Below the pieces are notes generated by a model that saw only the letters and a list, made by a program, of their open reading frames with translations, was not told the origin of the DNA and did not search any database. Made by a program: the position numbers and the translations under genes. From JANQIO01 sp038746745 (GTDB lineage: Bacteria; Pseudomonadota; Gammaproteobacteria; Pseudomonadales; Halieaceae), in contig JBCDKJ010000006.1 of the NCBI GenBank assembly GCA_038746745.1, positions 33,447-97,446 on the forward strand: a DNA stretch of 64,000 nucleotides, written 5' to 3'. This document shows positions 24,602-32,597 of this stretch, piece after piece; position 1 is the first letter of the stretch, and every line of letters starts with the position of its first letter.

Positions 24602-26530
24602 ATGAATACGCCTTTACATCATCGTGCCAGCACGGTCGCTGGGCGCCGCCCTCGTCGTGGCCCTGGCCTTCTGCTGGTGTATGCCTGTGTTGTTTGGGCA
24701 GCCATAGGGTTTGGCCTGGCGTACGGGCAAGCAGATGAATGGGAAGAGGGCTTTGAGCAGGAGCTCGAGGAAGAGATTGAGGAAGCGCTCGAAGAAGAGA
24801 TAGAGGAGGCGCTGGAGGAAGACATCGAGCGTGAAATTGAAGAGGACATAGAACGAGAGATTGAAGAGGACATCGAGCGGGAGATCGAAGAAGACATAGA
24901 ACGTGAAATTGAAGAGGACATCGAGCGCGAGATCGAAGAAGACATAGAGCGTGAGATCGAAGAAGACATAGAGCGTGAGATTGAAGAGGACATCGAGCGG
25001 GAGATCGAAGAAGACATTGAACGTGAGATCGAAGAAGACATAGAGCGTGAAATTGAAGAGGACATCGAGCGGGAGATAGAAGAAGACATCGAGCGGGAGA
25101 TAGAAGAAGACATCGAGCGGGAGATAGAAGAAGACATCGAGCGGGAGATAGAGGAAGACATTGAGCGAGAGATTGAAGACGACATCGAGTATGAACTGGA
25201 AGATGAGTTCGAGGAGCGCTACGAAGAAGAGTTTGAGGAGAGGTTTGACGAAGAACTTGAGAACTATATTGACGACGACCTCGAAGAGGAATTTGCCGAT
25301 TCGTTGGAAGACGACTTTGACCGGGACTTCGATGAAGACCTGGAGGACCAAATAGAGCAAGACTTCGATGACCGACTTGAGTCCGACGTAGAGGGTGGTA
25401 TCGAAGAATCGGTAGAGGACGCGATCGTAGAGGCGATTGCGGACGATATCAGCAGCGAGTTGGAAACCTCCCTCGAGGTGGCAGAGGCCCGCATATTTAC
25501 AGATGAATGGCTGGTAATGGCAGAGCCCCAGGCGATTGCTGCCCTAGCAGACGAGGGTTACCTGTTCAATTCCATCGACGAGTTGCCGTCATTGGGTTTG
25601 CAGTTAGCTACTGCCGTCGCACCAGCGACTTTTGAGATCACTGACGAGCGCACAGCGGTACTTAATGTCGTCGGCGAGCGCGAGGCGCGGGTTGATCGCA
25701 ACCATCTTTATGCTGCGGGTGTTCCAGAGTCAGCTACCGGGAATGGCCTTTCACCCGGCGCGGCTCTGGCAGCAGTGGCACCGGCGAGATTACGCATTGG
25801 TATGGTTGATAGCCGCGTTGATCTGAGCCACCAGATTTTGCGAGAGGCAAGCATACAAACCAGGGACTTTGCCAGTGAGGAGGCGGCACCCATGGATCAT
25901 GGCACCGCCGTAGCCTCCATACTGGTGGGGCAGGGAAGGGGCTACCAGAGTCTGGCACCAAATAGTGAACTGCTTGCAGCATCGGTTTTTAATGCGGATT
26001 CCAGTGGGCGTTCCGTGGCTACCACCGTGGCTCTGATTCGCGCCGTTGACTGGTTGGCGGGTGAGCAGGTTGATGTCATTAACCTGAGTCTGGCGGGTCC
26101 GCCGAATCAATTGCTCGGTGCAGTTCTGGACCGGGTGTCCGCTGAGGGAATACTGGTACTGGCGGCAGCGGGAAATGGCGGACCAGCGGCTCCGCCACGA
26201 TATCCAGCAGCGCACCCTGGGGTCATTGCCGTTACTGCGGTTGACAGTAACAAGCGGGTTTATCGACTTGCTAACCGGGGAGACTACATTGACCTGTCTG
26301 CGCCTGGCGTCAATCTACGGCATGCGCATCCGGGTGGTGGCTTCAGCGCCTCATCCGGGACATCCTTTGCCGTTCCGTTTGTTGCCGTTGAGGCGGCGAG
26401 GGGCCTGCAAGCTGGCGACGCCACCGAAGTGCGTCGTCAGTTATTCAAGTTCGCGGAAGATCTTGGTGAGCCAGGACGCGACCCGGTATACGGCTACGGT
26501 TTGTTACGATCCCTTACCACGCAACAGTAA
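24602..26530 (+). CDS. S8 subtilisin-like protease with 8-residue acidic repeat domain
   Basis: A 642-residue exported serine protease. A signal or anchor segment covers about 26-47. Residues 49-73 are degenerate acidic repeats, 74-193 are fifteen perfect copies of DIEREIEE, and about 194-295 are degenerate acidic repeats (ELEDEFEERYEEEF type). The subtilisin-like catalytic domain occupies about 395-640, with D403 (MVDSRVD), H433 (DHGTAVA) and S588 (SGTSFAVP). ATG 24602 precedes the signal sequence; an upstream TTG at 24581 is less likely. The gene is divergent from the ECF/anti-sigma pair and its 3' end overlaps the convergent barrel gene by 17 bases. The repeat length may vary between strains. 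No known family is recognised for the repeat. Confidence 0.85.
   Translation: MNTPLHHRASTVAGRRPRRGPGLLLVYACVVWAAIGFGLAYGQADEWEEGFEQELEEEIEEALEEEIEEALEEDIEREIEEDIEREIEEDIEREIEEDIEREIEEDIEREIEEDIEREIEEDIEREIEEDIEREIEEDIEREIEEDIEREIEEDIEREIEEDIEREIEEDIEREIEEDIEREIEEDIEREIEDDIEYELEDEFEERYEEEFEERFDEELENYIDDDLEEEFADSLEDDFDRDFDEDLEDQIEQDFDDRLESDVEGGIEESVEDAIVEAIADDISSELETSLEVAEARIFTDEWLVMAEPQAIAALADEGYLFNSIDELPSLGLQLATAVAPATFEITDERTAVLNVVGEREARVDRNHLYAAGVPESATGNGLSPGAALAAVAPARLRIGMVDSRVDLSHQILREASIQTRDFASEEAAPMDHGTAVASILVGQGRGYQSLAPNSELLAASVFNADSSGRSVATTVALIRAVDWLAGEQVDVINLSLAGPPNQLLGAVLDRVSAEGILVLAAAGNGGPAAPPRYPAAHPGVIAVTAVDSNKRVYRLANRGDYIDLSAPGVNLRHAHPGGGFSASSGTSFAVPFVAVEAARGLQAGDATEVRRQLFKFAEDLGEPGRDPVYGYGLLRSLTTQQ
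24821..25180 (+). repeat. Fifteen in-frame 24-bp tandem repeats (DIEREIEE)
   Basis: Fifteen 24-base units encode exactly the same octapeptide. Early units differ at synonymous positions (ATA/ATC/ATT, CGT/CGG/CGC/CGA). Units starting at 25061, 25085 and 25109 are identical and the unit at 25133 differs at one base, indicating recent expansion. The unit is a multiple of three, so copy-number change keeps the frame. Confidence 0.95.
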
Positions 26531-27431
26531 ACTCTACACCACCAATCTCCTGGTCATAGTCAGCGTTGGGGAAGTTTGACTCATAGTCGTTGTAGTTAAA
26601 GAAGAATTCTGCGGTGAGGATGTCGCCCATGGGAATTTGTAACTCCGCTCGCAAGCGGTGTCTGTCATCGGCGCGCTGTTCCCCAATACTGGGCGTGATT
26701 CCCTCGAAGTCGCGATCCTCATAGCGCCACGCCAGCTCCATACGGCAGGTTTGCTTAAGCCAGTTAAAACGGTGTACCAAGCGCGCCTTGAAGCCATTTG
26801 ACTGATACGTGAAGCGATCTGCCGCAGCTTCCTCATCCTTATAGCGATAGCCCAGGTTCCAATAGGTCTGGAGACCACGCACAAAGTAATAAATGTCGAA
26901 TTCGACGGCGATCGTATCGGCATCTCGTGCGGTGTTGTTGTCCAGTTCAGTCTCGCTGTACACCCAGGCGCCGCGCAGAAACCAGTCGCGAGCAAGGAAC
27001 CCCGACACGGAGGGTGAAATTCGGTGCTGCTTGAGAAAATCTTCCCCGTCCAGGCGCGAGTTAACGTAATAGTAGTTGGCCGCCATTTTTCCTTTGCCTA
27101 CTTCGTAATCGAGGCCAGTAGACAGTATGTGGGTCTGACGATCGAGCTGGGAGAACTCTTCATACAAGCTTTGTGAAATGCTGTAGCCCAGTGACCATTC
27201 CGTCTGCTCGGACAGCTCCCTGCCGTAGTCGAGCGCGCCTCCCAGGCGCAGGGCGTAGTCACTCTGATCACTGCTGACGTCGATTTCATCGACGGAGAGA
27301 TTGCTGTTGTACTCTGCACCTACGCTTAGCTCACCGGAAAACCCGGACGGAAGCGCCGCAGTCGCTGGATCCTGGGCCGCAGCAGGCCTCGCAACGATTA
27401 GCAATAGCATAATTAAGTGTGTGCGACGCAT
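26514..27431 (-). CDS. Outer-membrane beta-barrel protein
   Basis: A 305-residue protein with a signal peptide (cleavage near AAAQD, residues 17-21) followed by about 280 residues of alternating hydrophobic and polar strands rich in Tyr/Trp, ending in FTVAW with the terminal aromatic residue of outer-membrane barrels. It resembles SLAM-like or DUF560-type surface barrels in overall pattern (AEYNSNL, NYYYVNSRLDGED), but no firm family is claimed. Its stop lies inside the end of the convergent S8 protease gene. It could be the outer-membrane partner or target of that protease; this is context only. Confidence 0.75.
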   Translation of the reverse strand: MRRTHLIMLLLIVARPAAAQDPATAALPSGFSGELSVGAEYNSNLSVDEIDVSSDQSDYALRLGGALDYGRELSEQTEWSLGYSISQSLYEEFSQLDRQTHILSTGLDYEVGKGKMAANYYYVNSRLDGEDFLKQHRISPSVSGFLARDWFLRGAWVYSETELDNNTARDADTIAVEFDIYYFVRGLQTYWNLGYRYKDEEAAADRFTYQSNGFKARLVHRFNWLKQTCRMELAWRYEDRDFEGITPSIGEQRADDRHRLRAELQIPMGDILTAEFFFNYNDYESNFPNADYDQEIGGVEFTVAW

Positions 27432-27616
27432 GCCGATGAACCTGAATAAATGTCACGCACTGTGTCGCTGCTTTACCGGATGTTGCGAAGCGATGTTGTG
27501 CATAGGTGCACAGCATACAAGTCACCCGATTCATGAGCCACAAGCGCGTTGTCTTATTCCACACGCAAGCGTTTCCCGGAGGTTGCGGTTGGATATGCAA
27601 GTCAGAGCCTGCCGGT

Positions 27617-27622
27617 TAGAAT
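27617..27622 (+). promoter_or_regulatory. -10 box for the branched-chain aminotransferase gene
   Basis: TAGAAT lies 34 bases before the ATG at 27657 and overlaps an earlier in-frame ATG at 27621, which argues for the downstream start. No good -35 is visible. Confidence 0.4.
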
Positions 27623-27656
27623 GGGCGCCTTTTTTCAGGACCACTACCCGGGAACC

Positions 27657-28724
27657 ATGAACATCGACCTACGTGCTATCCCTGAATCTGAACGGGGACG
27701 CTGCCCTGACGAATATGTTTTCGGTGGATCTTTCACCGACCATATGTTCACTCAGGTGTATGAGGCAGGGCAGGGCTGGCAAGATGCCGCGATCAGGCCC
27801 TACGAAAATCTTTCGCTGAGCCCGGCGGCGGCGGTGCTGCACTACAGTCAGGAAATCTTTGAGGGGCTAAAGGCATACCGGCGTAAGGATGGCGGTATCA
27901 ACCTGTTTAGGCCCGATGCCAATGCGGCGCGATTCAACCGTTCCGCGAGGCGTATGGTGATGCCGGAAGTTGATGAGGACTTTCACGTCGAGGCGATGAG
28001 GCAACTCGTTGCCCTGGAAAAGGACTGGGTTCCCTCAGACGAGGGCTCATCTCTCTATATCCGACCCGCCATGATTGCGACAACGCCGAGACTTGGCCTG
28101 GGTGCGGCAGACCACTACCTGCACTTCATTATCGTAGGGCCAGCGGGCCCATACTACCCCGAGGGATTCAACCCGGTGTCGGTATACGTATCTGATGAAA
28201 TGCGGCGCGCGGTTAAAGGTGGGGTCGGTGAGGCGAAGACCGGAGGCAACTACGCCGCTAGCCTGGCAGTCAGCGAGACTGTGCAGCAACAAGGCTACAC
28301 CCAGGTGCTATGGCTGGATGCGATAGAAGGGCGCTTCGTTGAGGAAGTGGGTGCCATGAATATTTGTTTTGTCTACGAAGGCAGGCAGATTAGAACGCCG
28401 TCGCTCAGCGGCTCGATTCTGCCAGGCGTAACCCGCGACTCGCTGCTGAAACTCGCTCCTGCGCTGGGGTACGACGTTGAAGAGGCCCGATTGGATATCA
28501 ACGAGATATTCGCTGACATAGAAAGTGGTCGAATCACAGAGGTTTTTGGGTGCGGCACGGCTGCGGTTGTATCACCGGTTGGACAGATGGCGATGCGAGA
28601 TAAAGTGCTCGATATCAATGGCGGCCAGACAGGGCCTGTAGCCACTCGTCTGTTCGATGAACTCATGGCCATTCAGTACGGAGACGCGGACGACCCCTTT
28701 GGCTGGATTGTTGCGGCTACCTGA
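27657..28724 (+). CDS. ilvE: Branched-chain amino acid aminotransferase
   Basis: A 355-residue fold-type IV PLP aminotransferase interconverting leucine, isoleucine and valine with their 2-oxo acids. FGGSFTDHMF (22-31), HYSQEIFEGLKAYR (62-75) and the Schiff-base lysine K194 in GEAKTGGNYAAS identify the longer eukaryote/actinobacteria-like BCAT subgroup. The C-terminal EVFGCGTAAVVSPVG is the PLP-phosphate region. ATG 27657 is chosen because a -10-like box overlaps the upstream ATG at 27621. The gene stands alone, converging with a barrel gene 21 bases away. Assignment is secure; preference within branched-chain substrates is not. Confidence 0.92.
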   Translation: MNIDLRAIPESERGRCPDEYVFGGSFTDHMFTQVYEAGQGWQDAAIRPYENLSLSPAAAVLHYSQEIFEGLKAYRRKDGGINLFRPDANAARFNRSARRMVMPEVDEDFHVEAMRQLVALEKDWVPSDEGSSLYIRPAMIATTPRLGLGAADHYLHFIIVGPAGPYYPEGFNPVSVYVSDEMRRAVKGGVGEAKTGGNYAASLAVSETVQQQGYTQVLWLDAIEGRFVEEVGAMNICFVYEGRQIRTPSLSGSILPGVTRDSLLKLAPALGYDVEEARLDINEIFADIESGRITEVFGCGTAAVVSPVGQMAMRDKVLDINGGQTGPVATRLFDELMAIQYGDADDPFGWIVAAT

Positions 28725-28745
28725 CATCACAGCGCAAGGCTGCGT

Positions 28746-29468
28746 TTAGTACCAGGCGGAGTAAGTAATCAAAAGGGAGTAGCCTTCGATATCGAATTCG
28801 CCGACGGTGTCGTTGAAGTCCAGCTCACCGCGCAGATATTTCAAGCCAAGGCCCCACTGTCGGCCCGCGCCCAGATCGAACTCGATACCTGCCCTGGCGT
28901 GTAAGCCGATAACGACATCAGAATCTCCCGAGTCGCCCAGGATAACGGAGCCGTTGGAGCCGGTGACGGGCTCGCCATCACCCTCTTCGCCGTCGCCATC
29001 TGCGTCTACCTCAGCGTAGATAATGGCAGGGCCTGCACCAAGGTAGACGTCGACTTTACTGCCCAGATGAGTACGCAAGTACGGGCCGATATGCCCCTCT
29101 ACCAGCAGCATATCGTTATCGACACGAAAGGTGACGTTAGCGCCGCCGCCACCGACGCTGCCCGCATAGCTGGTGTCACCGCCTCTCCAGCCCAAGCTTG
29201 CACCCGCGTTTACTCCCCACTCAAGGCCAGTGTCCGGGCCGTTCATAGGGGTTTCTGCATCGATGCCAAGGTTGATGAGGTTAGCGAAATTGATCTCGAC
29301 CGGGTCGCCCTCGTCGTTTTGTAGGCTACCGGTCTGGTCTTCAAATTCCATGACGCCAAAATATGCCTGGAGCCGATTATCGCCATTGATACTGCGCTGT
29401 GCGGCGACAGGGAGGGTCTGCATTGTGAGCATGATCATAAGTGCTAATCGCCGTGCGTAGCTTTGCAT
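28746..29468 (-). CDS. Outer-membrane beta-barrel protein (porin-like fold)
   Basis: A 240-residue secreted protein: signal peptide to about residue 24 (PVAAQR), then amphipathic strands typical of an 8- to 10-stranded outer-membrane barrel (LGWRGGDTSYAG, VYLGAGPAIIYAEV, WGLGLKYLRGELDF) and an aromatic C-terminus (YSAWY). An Asp/Gly-rich loop (DADGDGEEGDGEP, about 154-166) looks like a calcium-binding loop. It resembles OmpW/OmpA-barrel-type proteins in size, but no family is claimed. It is probably monocistronic. Confidence 0.72.
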   Translation of the reverse strand: MQSYARRLALMIMLTMQTLPVAAQRSINGDNRLQAYFGVMEFEDQTGSLQNDEGDPVEINFANLINLGIDAETPMNGPDTGLEWGVNAGASLGWRGGDTSYAGSVGGGGANVTFRVDNDMLLVEGHIGPYLRTHLGSKVDVYLGAGPAIIYAEVDADGDGEEGDGEPVTGSNGSVILGDSGDSDVVIGLHARAGIEFDLGAGRQWGLGLKYLRGELDFNDTVGEFDIEGYSLLITYSAWY

Positions 29469-29564
29469 GCAGTCATCTCCCGCAGCTATTTTATGCGTTT
29501 GGCAGTGTAACTGATCGCCAGGCAGTACTCAGCTAGCGGCCAGGCTTACCGCACTGTTGGGCGT

Positions 29565-29570
29565 TATACT
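29565..29570 (+). promoter_or_regulatory. -10 box before the small envelope protein gene
   Basis: TATACT lies 42 bases before the ATG at 29612. The -35 region is weak. Confidence 0.35.
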
Positions 29571-29611
29571 CGCCGTCATTGATCGGCGCTACGTCACAGG
29601 AGCTTTATGTC

Positions 29612-30034
29612 ATGATTCAGCGACACCATTCCAACCGCTATGCAATAGGTTCGAGTCTACATGGGCGTTCACCTGGAGTGTTAACTATCGCGGTAATGCT
29701 CGCGGTAATGCTCGCGGTGCTGCTCACCGCCTTATTTACCGCAGCAATCGCGAGGGCCGAAATCATTCCCGGCATGCCGGACGCGATCGTTTGTTCGGTG
29801 AAAGACCCCACGGGCGTGCTGCCCTGGGAACGCATGGTGTTCTATGTCAGTGCACAGTTGCGCGATGGAGACACACTGTATAAATCGGCGACGTCCGATC
29901 CTGTCCTGCTGAAGATTAGTGAACAGGGCGTGATCAACGCAGCCAACCTGGCCGACTGCGATGGCAGGCCGGTGGACGAATTGCGGAAAGAGGGCAAGGC
30001 GTTCAATCTGACGATGACAAGGGCTTCTTCCTGA
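29612..30034 (+). CDS. Small exported protein of unknown function
   Basis: A 140-residue protein not recognised. It has a long hydrophobic export segment (about 23-47) containing short internal repeats (AVMLAVMLAVLL, from repeated cggtaatgctcg DNA), a likely cleavage after IARA, and a mature part of about 90 residues with two cysteines (SVKDPTGVLP, DCDGRPVDELRKEG) that could form a disulfide. AGGAG is 9 bases before the ATG at 29612, supporting the start. It is followed after about 100 bases by a lipoprotein gene. Confidence 0.62.
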   Translation: MIQRHHSNRYAIGSSLHGRSPGVLTIAVMLAVMLAVLLTALFTAAIARAEIIPGMPDAIVCSVKDPTGVLPWERMVFYVSAQLRDGDTLYKSATSDPVLLKISEQGVINAANLADCDGRPVDELRKEGKAFNLTMTRASS

Positions 30035-30132
30035 GCTTTTAAATAGTAGCTTGTACACATGTGCAGGCTGAAACATCGTTAATCCCTTGCTACTCTGCTA
30101 TCCGGACTCACATGCTTATTGGAGAAATGTGT

Positions 30133-30492
30133 ATGAAAATCCTGACGACTTCAGGTCTCGCACTGGCATTGGCCTTGACGCTGGGCGCATGTAGCGAAGA
30201 GAAAGCTGCTATGGAGAGCACCATGGAAGACACCGCCAAGTCCGCGGAGTCATCTATGGACAAGGCTGCTGACTCTATGTCGGATGCTATGGAAGATGCC
30301 GCTGAAATGATCGATGAAGCGGCAGCATCGGCTGAAGCTGCCATGGAAATGGCCGGTGAAAAAGTGGAAGACGCTGCTAAAGAGGCCATGGGTGCTATGG
30401 AGGACGCCGGAGAGTCGATGCAGAAAAGCTCTCAGGACGCCATGGATGATATGGCTGACGCTGCATCCGAAATGAAGAAGATGAAGAAGTAA
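30133..30492 (+). CDS. Alanine/methionine-rich helical lipoprotein
   Basis: A 119-residue lipoprotein. The signal peptide ends in the lipobox LGAC (about 17-20), so the mature protein starts at a lipidated Cys. The rest is a low-complexity amphipathic helix of Ala, Met, Glu, Asp and Lys in roughly 11-residue periods (AESSMDKAADSM, EDAAEMIDEAAA, EDAGESMQKS), ending KKMKK. GGAG is 8 bases before ATG 30133. The pattern resembles Lpp-like or stress-related coiled lipoproteins, but no family is claimed. A GC-rich hairpin follows immediately. Confidence 0.72.
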   Translation: MKILTTSGLALALALTLGACSEEKAAMESTMEDTAKSAESSMDKAADSMSDAMEDAAEMIDEAAASAEAAMEMAGEKVEDAAKEAMGAMEDAGESMQKSSQDAMDDMADAASEMKKMKK

Positions 30493-30510
30493 GGCGCCGA
30501 ACGCGGCGCC
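30493..30510 (+). terminator. GC-rich hairpin after the lipoprotein gene
   Basis: GGCGCC (30493-30498) and GGCGCC (30505-30510) flank a 6-base loop directly after the stop codon. There is no T-tract, so this may be an mRNA-stabilising hairpin rather than an intrinsic terminator. Confidence 0.4.
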
Positions 30511-30690
30511 CCCAATCTGCTTCATCATAGGGCAGCCGCGCTACGCTGGTGGCCTGATCTGGCCGCAGGGATGCTGTGTACTGCGTTGCTGAACGACTGA
30601 CCCATCAGTGCCCGGCAAGGTATGGCATGGATGTTGCTGCGCTAAATCCATGAAGCCGGCAGACAACAGGCTGAGACAGGGCATGCACAA

Positions 30691-31389
30691 GTGCTGAGCA
30701 GCAGCCGCATTCCATCCGATATGCGCTTCTGCATCCTGGCGTGTGTGTTCATGGCCAGCTGGGGCATGATGCAGCTGTTCGTGGTCAAACTGATCCCCAT
30801 GGATTTGTCCTGGCTGGGCCTGGGGATGACCAGTTTCGTTTTGTCCGAGTTTTTGTTTGCCATTACCTTTCCTGTGACGGATGTGGTCACCGAAGTCTGG
30901 GGCGCTCGCCGTGCACGCCTGCTGGTTTACGGTGGTGCTTTTGTGAATCTCTTCGTAATGCTGGCGCTCAGCCTTGCGATTGCACTGCCATCGCCAGACT
31001 ACTGGACACCCAAGAACGATGCCTACGTGCTGCTTTACGCTGCAGCGCCACGCCTGTGGCTGGCATCAATCACGGCGGTGGTGGTGTCCCAGCTTCTGGA
31101 TATTTACGTTTTTAATGAAATCCGCTCAATGACCGGTGATCGCTGGCTGTGGCTACGGAACAATGGTTCGACTCTGGTTTCCCAGGCGGTGGATACGCTG
31201 ATTTTTTACCTTATTGCGTTTTACGGTCTGATCGACAACGACGCCCTGATCAGTCTTTTGACCGGTAATTATCTGTTAAAGATATTGCTGGCCGCGCTGG
31301 ATACGCCTTTGGTGTATGCAGCCGTGATCTGGGCGCGCGGTAATGATATGCCTGAACCCACTTCGGCAGGCGCGCCCGCCGTTAGCTAA
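30691..31389 (+). CDS. yhhQ: Queuosine precursor transporter (YhhQ family)
   Basis: A 232-residue inner-membrane protein of the YhhQ/VUT-1 family, which imports queuosine precursors for tRNA modification. It has about six membrane segments and the family signatures FVLSEFLFAITFPVTDVVTEVWG (a membrane stretch starting near residue 49) and NGSTLVSQAVDTLIF (starting near residue 152). The GTG at 30691 is used; an ATG at 30721 is an alternative, and neither has a strong ribosome-binding site. The next gene begins 10 bases after the stop and is probably cotranscribed. No riboswitch-like structure was recognised upstream. Confidence 0.87.
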   Translation: MLSSSRIPSDMRFCILACVFMASWGMMQLFVVKLIPMDLSWLGLGMTSFVLSEFLFAITFPVTDVVTEVWGARRARLLVYGGAFVNLFVMLALSLAIALPSPDYWTPKNDAYVLLYAAAPRLWLASITAVVVSQLLDIYVFNEIRSMTGDRWLWLRNNGSTLVSQAVDTLIFYLIAFYGLIDNDALISLLTGNYLLKILLAALDTPLVYAAVIWARGNDMPEPTSAGAPAVS

Positions 31390-31399
31390 GGAGATGGCT

Positions 31400-32377
31400 G
31401 TGCAGGCAGACACAACCCTGGAAATACCACTGGTCGACCTCAACCGCTGGCAGTTAGGTAGCGATGCAGAGCGCGCCGCTGTAGTCAAAGACGTCGACGC
31501 CTACCTGCAGAAGCTTGGCTTTCTTATGGTCAGCAATCACGGCATCGAGCCCGCCGTGCGCGATGCTGCGCGGCACGCTGCCCACCGGTTTTTTGCCCTC
31601 AATGCATCGATAAAGCAGGCCTACGCCTGTCCACCGGATGCCTACCGGGGCTGGATTGGGCCAGGACTGGAGTCCAACGCTTCCAGCTACAGCGAGAGCA
31701 GCGAAGGCGATGCCGACGTACTGATCGATCTTAAAGAGGCCTATTCCGTGGGCCCTGCCTTTGCTGCAGTAGAGGACTATAGAAAACGTGCCCCCCGCTG
31801 GTACGCCCCCAACATCTGGCCCGACGAGGTCGTGCCCGGGTTCTCACAGGCGTTGACAGCCTGGCTTCATGCAGCTGACCGGTGCACGCTGATATTGCTG
31901 GATATTCTCTGTTCCGCATTAGGTCTTGAGGATGGCTGGGTCTCGGCTCACTGCAGGCACCCTATGGCGACGGTGACGGCCAATCTGTATCCAGAGGTTC
32001 GGCAGGCTGGCGGTTGGCGTGTTGGCGCGCATACAGACTTCGGAACGATCACCTTACTGGACCGTGACACGGACAATGGGCTGCAGGTCGAAGTCGCACC
32101 GGGCCAGTGGATCGAGGCACCCCGGCTGGAAAACGCACTGACGGTAAATCTTGGTGAAATGATGGTGCTGCTTTCCGGCGGGCGCTGGCGCGCTAACCCC
32201 CACAGAGTCGCCGCTCGGGCGGGCGCTGCCGCGAACCTATCTTTGATTTATTTTCACGACCCGGATTACGATCTGGAGCTCCCGGCGCAGCACGACGACG
32301 GGCGCCCGGTCACTGCCGCGGATTTTCTGGGCGCGAAGATGGACCAGATCATTCAGTCGCCGGATGCCTCTGCCTAG
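31400..32377 (+). CDS. Isopenicillin-N-synthase-like Fe(II) oxygenase
   Basis: A 325-residue double-stranded beta-helix iron oxygenase of the isopenicillin N synthase / 2-oxoglutarate family. The iron ligands are H211 and D213 (HTDFG) and H268 (PHRV). The position of the usual RxS co-substrate motif reads NLS (about 279-281), so the arginine that normally holds the 2-oxoglutarate carboxylate is missing. GTG 31400 is preferred over ATG 31394, because AAGGAG sits directly against the ATG but 6 bases from the GTG. Substrate unknown. A strong hairpin follows the stop codon. Confidence 0.85.
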   Translation: MQADTTLEIPLVDLNRWQLGSDAERAAVVKDVDAYLQKLGFLMVSNHGIEPAVRDAARHAAHRFFALNASIKQAYACPPDAYRGWIGPGLESNASSYSESSEGDADVLIDLKEAYSVGPAFAAVEDYRKRAPRWYAPNIWPDEVVPGFSQALTAWLHAADRCTLILLDILCSALGLEDGWVSAHCRHPMATVTANLYPEVRQAGGWRVGAHTDFGTITLLDRDTDNGLQVEVAPGQWIEAPRLENALTVNLGEMMVLLSGGRWRANPHRVAARAGAAANLSLIYFHDPDYDLELPAQHDDGRPVTAADFLGAKMDQIIQSPDASA

Positions 32378-32379
32378 TT

Positions 32380-32413
32380 CTGAGTATCTCCGCGCTCGTC
32401 GAGCGCTACTCAG
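32380..32413 (+). other. Strong imperfect hairpin downstream of the oxygenase gene
   Basis: CTGAGTA (32380-32386) pairs with TACTCAG (32407-32413), and GCGCTCG (32392-32398) with CGAGCGC (32400-32406), leaving a 5-base bulge on one side. No T-run follows. This may be an mRNA-end structure. The remaining intergenic DNA to 32597 shows only a repeated tctcaatagc. Confidence 0.45.
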
Positions 32414-32597
32414 TGGCGCAATGTCTGTCTCTCAATAGCGCCGTCTCAATAGCTATGCTGCCAGGACACTGTCTTTTTAGCGGTATGTGTTTGGCACCGT
32501 CTTTGTGAGGTATGTCTTCATGGAACTGGGCAAGAGCGCCGGTGATCATTTATGGTGCAAATGTTGTAATGCTGGTGCCTGATGGCCTGGAGTTCCT

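Noticed and set aside
24821..25180. CRISPR-like array
   Set aside because: The repeats are contiguous, without unique spacers, and encode an exact octapeptide.
24614..25360. Long open frames on the minus strand opposite the acidic repeats, including a serine/arginine octad repeat frame
   Set aside because: They are open only because the 24-base repeat lacks stops in several frames; they mirror the S8 protease gene and have no start signals or recognisable domain.
27621..27656. Longer N-terminus for the branched-chain aminotransferase from ATG 27621
   Set aside because: The TAGAAT -10-like box (27617-27622) overlaps this ATG, so transcription would start after it.
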